DNA from: Martinezella rhizogenes
GTDB taxonomy: Bacteria > Pseudomonadota > Alphaproteobacteria > Rhizobiales > Rhizobiaceae
DNA: 64,000 nt
Direction of reading: 5' to 3'
NCBI RefSeq assembly: GCF_000799715.1
Contig: NZ_JUHG01000011.1
Location: 186,001-250,000 of the forward strand
How positions within the stretch are numbered: position 1 is the first letter of the stretch; each line of letters starts with the position of its first letter. Below, one piece after another: positions 57,005-64,000 of the stretch. The translations under genes and the position numbers were made by a program. The notes beneath the pieces were generated by a model. The model was not told the DNA's origin. It ran no database searches and worked only from the letters and a program-made list of their open reading frames with translations.

Positions 57005-58090
57005 ATGAAGAAACTAGCACTCTCACTCGCCGCCACCGCGGCCCTGATCGTCGGTATCGGCGCCGCCACCTCGGCGGAAGCAGCCGCCAAGACGAAGATC
57101 TGCTTCATCTATGTCGGCTCGAAGACCGACGGCGGCTGGACGCAGGCGCACGACAAGGGCCGCCAGGCGCTGCAGAAGGAATTCGGCGACAAGATCGAGA
57201 CGCCGTTCCTCGAAAACGTTCCGGAGGGCCCGGATGCCGAACGCGCCATCGAGCGCCTGGCCCGCTCCGGCTGCGCCATGGTCTTCACCACCTCCTTCGG
57301 CTTCATGGATCCGACGATCGCCGTCGCCAAGAAGTATCCGAAGGTGAAGTTCGAGCATGCCACCGGTTTCAAGACGGCGGACAATGTCGCGACCTACAAT
57401 TCGCGCTTCTATGAAGGCCGCTACATCAGCGGCGTTATCGCCGCCAAACTGTCGAAGACCGGCACGGCCGGCTACATCGCCACTTTCCCGATCCCGGAAG
57501 TGGTGATGGGCATCAACGGCTTCGAAGCGGGCGCCAAGTCGGTCAACCCGAACTTCAAGATGAAGGTCATCTGGGTGAACACCTGGTTCGATCCGGGCAA
57601 GGAAGCCGACGCCGCCAAGGCATTGATCGACCAGGGTGTCGATATCCTGACGCAGCACACCGATACGACCGCGCCGATGCAGGTTGCCGAACAGCGTGGC
57701 GTCAAGGCGTTCGGCCAGGCTTCCGACATGATTGCCGCCGGCCCGAAGTCGCAGTTGACCGCGATCGAGGACACCTGGGGCGCGTACTATATCAAGCGCG
57801 TTCATGCCTTCCTCGATGGCACCTGGAAATCCGAGCAGAGCTTCGACGGCCTGAAGGACGGCATCCTGACGATGGCGCCCTATACCAATATGCCTGACGA
57901 CGTGAAGAAGCTGGCTGAGGAGACCGAAGCCAAGATCAAGTCCGGCGAACTCGCGCCCTTTACCGGCCCGATCAACAAGCAGGACGGCACGGTTTGGCTG
58001 AAGGCCGGCGAGCGCGCCGATGACGGCACGCTACTCGGCATGAACTTCTACATCGAAGGTGTCGACGATAAGTTGCCGGCCTCGAAGTAA
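57005..58090 (+). CDS. BMP-family substrate-binding protein
   Basis: A 361-residue periplasmic binding protein with a signal peptide (MKKLALSLAATAALIVGIGA then AATSAEA) and the Bmp/PnrA fold features YVGSKTDGGWTQAHDKGRQA, VFTTSFGFMDPTIAVAKKYP and ANEQRGVKAFGQ-like QVAEQRGVKAFGQASDM. Unlike many BMP proteins there is no lipobox cysteine, so it is likely free in the periplasm. Ligands in this family are purine nucleosides and related compounds. A terminator follows. Confidence 0.92.
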   Translation: MKKLALSLAATAALIVGIGAATSAEAAAKTKICFIYVGSKTDGGWTQAHDKGRQALQKEFGDKIETPFLENVPEGPDAERAIERLARSGCAMVFTTSFGFMDPTIAVAKKYPKVKFEHATGFKTADNVATYNSRFYEGRYISGVIAAKLSKTGTAGYIATFPIPEVVMGINGFEAGAKSVNPNFKMKVIWVNTWFDPGKEADAAKALIDQGVDILTQHTDTTAPMQVAEQRGVKAFGQASDMIAAGPKSQLTAIEDTWGAYYIKRVHAFLDGTWKSEQSFDGLKDGILTMAPYTNMPDDVKKLAEETEAKIKSGELAPFTGPINKQDGTVWLKAGERADDGTLLGMNFYIEGVDDKLPASK

Positions 58091-58116
58091 AAAGCGAGCC
58101 AAAATCGCAAAAGTTG

Positions 58117-58145
58117 AAAAAGGGCGTTGATGACGCCCTTTTTTG
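58117..58145 (+). terminator. Terminator after the BMP operon
   Basis: AAAAAGGGCGT (58117-58127) pairs with ACGCCCTTTTT (58133-58143) around TGATG, ending in a T-run. Confidence 0.92.
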
Positions 58146-58157
58146 TTGCGCTGCATC

Positions 58158-58186
58158 ATCGAATGTCGATTTACAAAAGTATTACT
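58158..58186 (+). promoter_or_regulatory. Paired small palindromes before ytfQ-like gene
   Basis: ATCGA-ATG-TCGAT (58158-58170) and AGTA-T-TACT (58178-58186) lie in an A/T-rich stretch with promoter-like TATGAT at 58188. They could be operators for the GntR regulator at the end of the operon; this is inferred. Confidence 0.3.
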
Positions 58187-58237
58187 ATATGATTTTTTCT
58201 GCGTGGCCTCAGGAGATGGCCCCATTGGGAGGATATC

Positions 58238-59200
58238 ATGAAATTGAAGACTGCACTGGTGAGTGCTACCATTCTTGCCGCCTGCATGTTTACGTCTGCA
58301 TCGGCAAAAGATCTGGTCGTCGGCTTCTCGCAAATCGGCTCGGAATCCGGCTGGCGGGCCGCGGAAACCACCCTGACTAAACAGGAAGCCAAAAAGCGCG
58401 GCATCGATCTCAAGTTTGCCGACGCGCAACAGAAGCAGGAAAATCAGATCAAGGCGATTCGCTCCTTCATCGCCCAGGGTGTTGATGCGATTCTGCTGGC
58501 ACCGGTTGTGGAAACCGGATGGGATTCCGTTCTGAAGGAAGCAAAGGAAGCCAAGATCCCGGTCATCCTGCTTGACCGTACGATCAACGCGCCGAAGGAC
58601 CTTTATCTGACCGCCGTTACTTCTGACCAGATCCACGAAGGCAAGGTTGCCGGCGACTGGCTGGTGAAGAATGTCGGCGACAAGAAGTGCAATATCGTCG
58701 AGCTTCAGGGCACCACCGGTTCCTCGCCGGCGATTGCGCGTAAGAAGGGCTTCGAAGAAGCCATCAAGGGTCATGACAACCTGAAGATCGTCCGCAGCCA
58801 GACCGGCGACTTCACCCGCGCCAAGGGCAAGGAAGTCATGGAAAGCTTCCTGAAGGCCGAGAACGGCGGCAAGGATATCTGTGCGCTCTATGCTCACAAT
58901 GACGACATGGCCGTCGGCGCTATCCAGGCGATCAAGGAAGCCGGCCTGAAGCCGGGCAAGGACATTCTGACCGTGTCCATCGATTCGGTTCCGGATCTCT
59001 TCAAGGCCATGGCAGCGGGCGAAGCGAATGCAACGGTGGAACTGACGCCGAACATGGCCGGTCCCGCCTTTGATGCTCTCGACGCCTATCTGAAGACCAA
59101 GAAGGAGCCGCCGAAGTGGATCCAGACCGAGTCCAAGCTGTACACGCAGGCTGACGACCCGGAAAAGGTTTACGAGGCGAAGAAGGGCCTGGGCTACTGA
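58238..59200 (+). CDS. ytfQ: YtfQ-like sugar-binding protein (galactofuranose type)
   Basis: A 320-residue periplasmic binding protein, signal peptide ending in SASAK. The mature part is strikingly like E. coli YtfQ: VGFSQIGSESGWRAAETTLT, QKQENQIKAIRSFIAQGVDA, VVELQGTTGSS-like IVELQGTTGSSPAIARKKG, GDFTRAKGKEVMESFLKAE and AHNDDMAVGAIQAIKEAGL. E. coli YtfQ binds galactofuranose, so a furanose sugar is the likely ligand. GGGAGG precedes ATG 58238. A strong hairpin follows before the ATPase gene. Confidence 0.92.
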   Translation: MKLKTALVSATILAACMFTSASAKDLVVGFSQIGSESGWRAAETTLTKQEAKKRGIDLKFADAQQKQENQIKAIRSFIAQGVDAILLAPVVETGWDSVLKEAKEAKIPVILLDRTINAPKDLYLTAVTSDQIHEGKVAGDWLVKNVGDKKCNIVELQGTTGSSPAIARKKGFEEAIKGHDNLKIVRSQTGDFTRAKGKEVMESFLKAENGGKDICALYAHNDDMAVGAIQAIKEAGLKPGKDILTVSIDSVPDLFKAMAAGEANATVELTPNMAGPAFDALDAYLKTKKEPPKWIQTESKLYTQADDPEKVYEAKKGLGY

Positions 59201-59214
59201 GTTAAAAAACGGGT

Positions 59215-59248
59215 CGCATCGGCCGGGAACCCGGCCGATGCGGTTTTT
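59215..59248 (+). terminator. Strong hairpin between ytfQ and ytfR (partial terminator)
   Basis: CGCATCGGCCGGG (59215-59227) is complementary to CCCGGCCGATGCG (59230-59242), followed by GTTTTT. Placed inside the operon, it would stabilise and boost the binding-protein part of the message over the downstream genes. Confidence 0.85.
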
Positions 59249-59328
59249 CGGCGCGGAATTGCCGATGCGCGATGCGAACGGCGATTCCGCGTTTTTTATA
59301 CCGCTCAATCCAAGGAAATTCTTGCTCC

Positions 59329-60852
59329 ATGGCTCACGATGTCGAGCGCCTTCTGACCGCGACTGGTTTCTGCAAATATTTTCCCGGTTCCACCGCCCTT
59401 GATCATGTCGATTTCACACTGCGGCGGGGCGAGGTGCATGCGCTTCTCGGCGAAAATGGCGCGGGAAAGTCAACATTGATCAAATGCATGACCGGCGCAT
59501 ACCGTCGCGATGCGGGCAGCCTTACTCTCGACGGCGCCGAGATCGATCCACACGACACGCTGGCGGCGCAGAAGCTCGGCATCGGCACGGTCTATCAGGA
59601 GGTGAACCTCCTTGCCAATCTGAGCGTCGCGGAGAACCTGTTTCTTGGCCGTCAGCCGAAGCGTTTCGGCATGATCAGCACCCGCGCCATGAACGCCATG
59701 GCAAAAGATCTGTTGTCACAATACGGCGTAGATATCGATGTCAGTCGCCAGCTCGACCGCTTTTCCGTTGCAATCCAACAGGTGATTGCGATCGCTCGCG
59801 CGGTTGATCTCTCGGGCAAGGTCCTAATCCTCGATGAGCCGACCGCGAGCCTGGATACCCAGGAAGTCGCCATGCTTTTCGGTATCATCCGGAATTTGAA
59901 GAAGCGCGGGCTTGGAATTGTTTTTATTACGCATTTTCTGGAGCAGGTTTATGAAATCTGCGACCGCATAACCGTTCTCCGCAACGGTCGCCTTGTCGGC
60001 ACGCGCGATGCGGAGGGGCTTTCCCGCCAGACCTTGATCGCGATGATGTTGGGCCGCGAACTCGCCGAGGTCGAGGCAAGCGTCAAGGAGACAGTGAGCG
60101 AAAGCGGGTCGGCAAAGTATCATTTCACCAATTTCGGCAAGCGCGGCAAGATCAAGCCGTTCGACCTTGAGGTTCGCGTCGGCGAAGTGGTGGGCATTGC
60201 AGGTCTGCTCGGCTCCGGACGCACGGAAACCGCAGAGGTCATGTTCGGCGTCGAGCGTGCCGACAGCGGCGAGGCAAGGATCGATTCTCGGACGGTGACC
60301 CTTTCGTCACCACGCGCCGCCATCAAGAATGGCTTCGGCTTCTGCCCCGAAGATCGCAAGACGGATGGCATCATCGGCGATCTCTCCATTCGCGAAAACA
60401 TCGTCATGGCGCTCCAGGCCCGTCGTGGCTGGGCGCGCCCATTGTCGCGCGGCGAGCAGAACGCGATCGCGGACCGCTATATCAAGGCGTTGGATATTCG
60501 TACCACCGACCGCGAAAAACCGATCAGGTTGCTGTCCGGCGGCAACCAGCAGAAGGCCATCCTGGCGCGCTGGCTGGCGACCAATCCGAGCTTCCTCATT
60601 CTCGATGAACCGACGCGCGGTATCGATGTCGGCGCGCATGCCGAAATCATCCGCCTGATTGAGGATCTCTGCCAGCAGGGAATGTCGCTAGTGGTGATTT
60701 CCTCCGAACTGGAGGAGCTCGTGGCCTATAGTTCCCGCGTCATCGTGCTGCGCGACCGGGAGCATATTGCCGAGCTGACCGGCAGCGAAATAACCGCCAG
60801 CCATATCGTCGACGCCATTGCCACGGCGCAGAGCAAGCGGGAGGACGCATGA
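59329..60852 (+). CDS. ytfR: YtfR-like sugar ABC importer ATP-binding protein
   Basis: A 507-residue tandem ATPase. First half: Walker A GENGAGKSTLIKCMTG, Walker B LILDEPTASLD, and a signature replaced by FSVAIQQVIAIAR, a known variation in this subfamily. Second half: degenerate Walker A GLLGSGRTETAE, signature LSGGNQQKAILARWL, and FLILDEPTRGIDVGAH. ATG 59329 is chosen with AAGGAA upstream; the frame extends to 59272 without similarity. It overlaps the next permease by four bases. Confidence 0.92.
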   Translation: MAHDVERLLTATGFCKYFPGSTALDHVDFTLRRGEVHALLGENGAGKSTLIKCMTGAYRRDAGSLTLDGAEIDPHDTLAAQKLGIGTVYQEVNLLANLSVAENLFLGRQPKRFGMISTRAMNAMAKDLLSQYGVDIDVSRQLDRFSVAIQQVIAIARAVDLSGKVLILDEPTASLDTQEVAMLFGIIRNLKKRGLGIVFITHFLEQVYEICDRITVLRNGRLVGTRDAEGLSRQTLIAMMLGRELAEVEASVKETVSESGSAKYHFTNFGKRGKIKPFDLEVRVGEVVGIAGLLGSGRTETAEVMFGVERADSGEARIDSRTVTLSSPRAAIKNGFGFCPEDRKTDGIIGDLSIRENIVMALQARRGWARPLSRGEQNAIADRYIKALDIRTTDREKPIRLLSGGNQQKAILARWLATNPSFLILDEPTRGIDVGAHAEIIRLIEDLCQQGMSLVVISSELEELVAYSSRVIVLRDREHIAELTGSEITASHIVDAIATAQSKREDA

Positions 60853-61877
60853 GTTCCCAGATCAAGGCATCCCTGTTTCGATTGATGCCGCAGCTCATTG
60901 CCTTGGCTGCCATTCTTCTTTTGAATTTCATTATGTTCCCGCATTTCTTTAATCTGGAAATGCAGAACGGCAGATTGTACGGCAGCGTCATTGACGTTCT
61001 CAATCGCGGTGCGCCGGTAGCGCTTCTGGCGATCGGCATGACGCTGGTCATTGCCACCAAGGGCATCGATCTCTCCGTCGGTGCGGTGATCGCAATTTGC
61101 GGTGCCGTGGCGGCTTCGACGATCGTTGGCGGAAGTTCGCTTGGCTATACGCTGATGCTGACCATCGGCGTCGGGATCGCATGCGGATTGTGGAACGGAT
61201 TTCTGGTTGCTGTTCTCGGCATTCAACCGATCATCGCCACTCTGGTGCTGATGGTCGCGGGTCGTGGCATCGCCCAATTGATCACCGAAGGCGTTATCCT
61301 GACCTTCAACAATGACGGGCTCATCTTCTTCGGCAGCGGGTCCTTCGCCTGGCTGCCGATGCCCGTCGTCGTCTGGCTGGCAGTCGGGCTCGCGGTCATC
61401 CTGCTCGTCAGGCGCACCGCGCTCGGTATGCTGGTCGAGGCCATCGGGATCAATCGCCGCGCCAGCACGCTGTCCGGCATCCAGACGCCGATATTGCTGA
61501 TCGCCGTCTATGCGTTGAGCGGCCTTTGCGCCTCCATCGCCGGCGTCATCGTTTCCGCCGACATCAAGGGCGCGGATGCCAACAATGCCGGGCTCTGGCT
61601 CGAACTGGACGCTATCCTTGCCGTGGTTGTCGGCGGCAATTCCCTTCTTGGCGGCCGCTTCAGCATCGTCGGCTCGCTGATCGGCGCCATGATCATCCAG
61701 TCGGTCAATACGGGCATCCTGCTGTCCGGTTTTCCGCCGGAATTCAACCTGGTGATCAAGGCCGTTATCGTCATCATCATCCTGGTCATCCAGTCTCCCG
61801 CCCTTCAATCCGTCACGACGTTCTTGTGGCGGCGGCGCGGCGAAGCGCAGATGATCCATGAGGAGCAGGCAAAGTGA
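60849..61877 (+). CDS. ytfT: YtfT-like sugar ABC importer permease
   Basis: A 342-residue permease with about ten membrane segments, RGAPVALLAIGMTLVIATKGID, here as LLAIGMTLVIATKGIDLSVG, and GRFSIVGSLIGAMIIQSVNTG of the ribose-type permease family. It overlaps both neighbours by four bases. The order Q-R-T-F matches the E. coli ytfQRT-yjfF system. Confidence 0.93.
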   Translation: MSSQIKASLFRLMPQLIALAAILLLNFIMFPHFFNLEMQNGRLYGSVIDVLNRGAPVALLAIGMTLVIATKGIDLSVGAVIAICGAVAASTIVGGSSLGYTLMLTIGVGIACGLWNGFLVAVLGIQPIIATLVLMVAGRGIAQLITEGVILTFNNDGLIFFGSGSFAWLPMPVVVWLAVGLAVILLVRRTALGMLVEAIGINRRASTLSGIQTPILLIAVYALSGLCASIAGVIVSADIKGADANNAGLWLELDAILAVVVGGNSLLGGRFSIVGSLIGAMIIQSVNTGILLSGFPPEFNLVIKAVIVIIILVIQSPALQSVTTFLWRRRGEAQMIHEEQAK

Positions 61878-62842
61878 ATTCGAAATATCTCCCGCTGCTC
61901 GCAACGATCGTCATTTTCATCCTCGCCTATACGGGTTGCGCGCTGCAGTATCCGACTATGCTGTCGACGAGAGTTGCCGGTAACCTGCTGACGGACAATG
62001 CCTTTCTTGGGATTGCCGCCGTTGGCATGACCTTCGTGATCATTTCCGGTGGTATCGACCTGTCGATCGGCTCGGTCATCGCCTTCACCGGCGTTTTCCT
62101 GGCGATCATCCTGCGTGATACCTCGATCCATCCGTTGTTCGCTTTCGCAATCGTTCTTTTGATCACGACGGCCTTCGGCGCGGGCATGGGCGCGATCATT
62201 CATTATCTCGCCATGCCGCCCTTCATCGTCACGCTGGCGGGCATGTTTCTGGCGCGCGGCATCGCTTTTGTCTTGTCGATCGACAGCATCCCGATCGAGC
62301 ATGAGTTCTATTCGCAGCTCAGCGATATGTATCTGTTGCTGCCCGGCGGCGGCCGCCTGACAGTGATTGGCGGCGTGATGCTCATCGTTTTTGCCGCTGG
62401 TATTCTGCTGGCGCATCGCACCCGTTTCGGCGCCAACGTCTATGCGCTGGGCGGCGGCGTACAAACCGCGCAGTTGATGGGTGTTCCGGTGGCGCGCACG
62501 ACGATGCAGATCTACGCTTTGTCGGGCTTTCTGGCCGGTCTATCCGGAATCGTTTTTTCGCTCTATACATCCGCCGGATATTCGCTTGCCACGGTCGGCG
62601 TCGAGCTCGACGCCATCGCCGCGGTGGTTATCGGCGGAACATTGTTGACGGGGGGAGCAGGGTTCGTTGGGGGGACTCTGATCGGAATTCTCATACAGGG
62701 CCTGATCCAGACCTACATCACCTTTGACGGAACACTTTCCAGTTGGTGGACGAAGATCTTGATCGGGCTGCTGCTCTTTGCATTTATTCTGATGCAAAAA
62801 GGACTTCTGTTGCTTTCCCGTTTCAATCGACGTTACGCCTAA
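61874..62842 (+). CDS. yjfF: YjfF-like sugar ABC importer permease
   Basis: A 322-residue permease, partner of YtfT: GMTFVIISGGIDLSIGSVIAF, seen as TFVIISGGIDLSIGSVIAF, and VELDAIAAVVIGGTLLTGGA followed by GGTLIGILIQGLIQTYITF. The Thr/Phe-rich end FDGTLSSWWTKILIGLL is typical of YjfF. It ends 16 bases before the GntR gene, with which it is probably co-transcribed. Confidence 0.93.
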   Translation: MNSKYLPLLATIVIFILAYTGCALQYPTMLSTRVAGNLLTDNAFLGIAAVGMTFVIISGGIDLSIGSVIAFTGVFLAIILRDTSIHPLFAFAIVLLITTAFGAGMGAIIHYLAMPPFIVTLAGMFLARGIAFVLSIDSIPIEHEFYSQLSDMYLLLPGGGRLTVIGGVMLIVFAAGILLAHRTRFGANVYALGGGVQTAQLMGVPVARTTMQIYALSGFLAGLSGIVFSLYTSAGYSLATVGVELDAIAAVVIGGTLLTGGAGFVGGTLIGILIQGLIQTYITFDGTLSSWWTKILIGLLLFAFILMQKGLLLLSRFNRRYA

Positions 62843-62858
62843 GGGAAGGGAAGAGCGG

Positions 62859-63605
62859 TTGCGCAGCAGATTGCTTGAGACACGGAAAGGCCAGGGAAAA
62901 TCACGAACGAGCCATGCTCAGGTTGTCGATGATCTCGGCAAGGCGATTGTGTCGGGCGTCTTTCCCATCGGCACCATCCTTCCGGGCGACAGCGATCTCC
63001 TGCAACGGTTCAAGGTATCGCGCACGGTTCTGCGCGAGAGCATGAAGACGCTGGCGGCGAAAGGGCTGGTCGTGCCACGCGCCAGGGTCGGCACCCGTGT
63101 CACCGAGCGGATCCACTGGAACATGTTCGACAACGAGGTGTTGACCTGGCACTTCGAAAGCGGCGTCAACGAAGAGTTCCTGCTTCATCTCTATGATATT
63201 CGCCTGGCCTTCGAGCCCTTTGCCGCGAGCCTCGTGGCGGAGCGCGCCGCCTCTGAAGAGGTCGAGATGCTGCAGCGGCTGGCGCTGGCCATGGCCGCGC
63301 CGGAACACACCTCCGACAGCCTCGCGGTTGCCGACCTTCATTTTCACCTGGCGATCACCGAAGTATCCCACAATCCCTTCATGCGATCGCTCGGTGGTCT
63401 GATCGAGGCCGCGTTGGTCGGCATGTTCCGCATGAGCGCGCCTCCCTCCAGCAACGGTTTCGCCAATATTGCCGATACGCACATGGCCATTGTCGACGCC
63501 ATCGCGGCTCGCGACGGACCGACGGCGTATAAGGCAATGGAGTTCGTCATTTTCGACGGCCGCCAGCATGTGCTGGAAGCCTTCGCGGCGCTTGCTGATG
63601 CCTGA
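62859..63605 (+). CDS. GntR-family regulator, FadR/FCD type
   Basis: A 248-residue repressor: winged helix (VVDDLGKAIVSGVFPIGTIL, then KVSRTVLRESMKTLAAKGLV) and an FCD domain with the metal-binding Asp/His pattern (DLHFHLAIT, DTHMAIVDAI). It resembles sugar-acid and galactonate-type regulators. The start is TTG 62859 behind a purine-rich AAGGGAAGGGAAGAG. The location right after the sugar importer suggests that it controls that operon in response to its sugar. Confidence 0.88.
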   Translation: MRSRLLETRKGQGKSRTSHAQVVDDLGKAIVSGVFPIGTILPGDSDLLQRFKVSRTVLRESMKTLAAKGLVVPRARVGTRVTERIHWNMFDNEVLTWHFESGVNEEFLLHLYDIRLAFEPFAASLVAERAASEEVEMLQRLALAMAAPEHTSDSLAVADLHFHLAITEVSHNPFMRSLGGLIEAALVGMFRMSAPPSSNGFANIADTHMAIVDAIAARDGPTAYKAMEFVIFDGRQHVLEAFAALADA

Positions 63606-63705
63606 GCGCTATATCTAAATTCGCCGTAGTTCGCCATTCAACTAGTTGCTATGAGGAAGCAAGGCCTGCATGGGCCACGCCGAGTCGTATCTTTCGGAGC
63701 TTGAA

Positions 63706-64000
63706 ATGGAACGCACCTGCCTCGCCATCATCCTCGCCGCCGGTGACAGCACCCGCATGAAGTCGTCGGTTTCGAAGGTGCTGCATCCGATCGCCAGCCG
63801 TCCGATGATCGCGCATGTGATGGAAGCGATCGCCAAGACCGATATTTCCGCCGCGGCCCTCGTCGTCGGACGTAATGCGGAAGAGGTGACCGAGGCTGCC
63901 GATATTGGCGGCATCGAGGTTGAGGCCTATGTTCAGAAGGAACGCCTGGGTACCGGCCACGCCGTATTGGCAGCGCGTGATGCAATCGCCAGGGGCTATG
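63706..64000 (+). CDS. glmU: Bifunctional GlmU (GlcNAc-1-P uridyltransferase / GlcN-1-P acetyltransferase), 3' end cut off
   Basis: GlmU makes UDP-GlcNAc, the first precursor of peptidoglycan and lipid A. The visible 98 residues are the start of the uridyltransferase domain: [20 protein letters not shown] (nucleotide-binding loop with the conserved Arg and Lys), [11 protein letters not shown], and [15 protein letters not shown] with the uridine-binding Gln and Gly-Thr. ATG 63706 has GGAG six bases upstream; an in-frame ATG at 63670 is less well placed. The acetyltransferase half lies beyond the window. Confidence 0.93.
   Translation, partial: MERTCLAIILAAGDSTRMKSSVSKVLHPIASRPMIAHVMEAIAKTDISAAALVVGRNAEEVTEAADIGGIEVEAYVQKERLGTGHAVLAARDAIARGY

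Overview
The window is a stretch of alphaproteobacterial chromosome, most likely from a Rhizobium or a close member of the Rhizobiaceae. This rests on the gene order (rseP-bamA-lpxD-fabZ-lpxA-lpxI-lpxB; dusB-ntrB-ntrC-ntrY-ntrX-dat-hfq-hflX-mazG), a phosphatidylcholine synthase gene, an E1-beta subunit of pyruvate dehydrogenase with its own lipoyl domain, a GTTC-N7-GTTC LexA box, and copies of the AGCATGATC palindromic repeat common between genes of Rhizobiales. No species can be named from sequence reading alone. Nearly all of it is core housekeeping DNA, with one small accessory patch at a tRNA gene.

Layout. 1-8.3 kb: envelope operon on the + strand (intramembrane protease RseP, outer-membrane assembly protein BamA, lipid A enzymes LpxD, LpxA, LpxI, LpxB and fatty-acid dehydratase FabZ), closed by a terminator shared with citrate synthase gltA on the other strand. 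9.8-16.6 kb: a ComEC-like membrane protein, lexA facing it, a VOC-fold protein, kdsA and enolase. 16.8-25.6 kb: a FtsB-like protein, the complete pyruvate dehydrogenase set (E1 alpha, E1 beta, E2, an SGNH hydrolase, E3), two small GlsB-type membrane proteins, lipoyl synthase and a P-loop kinase-like protein. The E2 and E1 beta lipoyl domains, E3 and LipA belong to one functional unit. 25.6-27.7 kb: a COQ10/RatA-like protein facing ispDF-cinA. 28-39.7 kb: dusB-ntrBC and ntrYX nitrogen two-component systems, a D-amino-acid transaminase, hfq, hflX, then mazG and a deaminase on the minus strand. 40-45 kb: assimilatory sulfite reduction (cysG, DUF2849, sulfite reductase, DUF934) followed by ferredoxin-NADP reductase, a likely electron source.

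45-48.3 kb: two small regulators/hypotheticals and a third GlsB-type gene, then tRNA-Lys(TTT). About 1.4 kb downstream is a second copy of the last 36 bases of that tRNA. Between them sit a DUF982 protein, an orphan reading frame without a start codon and a DUF3592-like membrane protein. This looks like the remnant of a tRNA-targeted integration. 48.4-53.3 kb: ccdA, an AEC transporter, a UbiH-type hydroxylase, phosphatidylcholine synthase and a quinone oxidoreductase. 53.4-63.6 kb: two complete ABC importers in a row, one of the nucleoside/BMP type and one closely resembling YtfQRT-YjfF (galactofuranose), ending with a FadR-type GntR regulator. The window ends inside glmU.

The most interesting unexplained signals are a tandem PDZ triplication with an exact 270-base period in RseP, a compact three-way-junction RNA fold in the ntrY leader, a hairpin that buries the ribosome binding site of the first glsB-like gene, a hairpin with competing long-range partners between rseP and bamA, and the tRNA-Lys remnant island.
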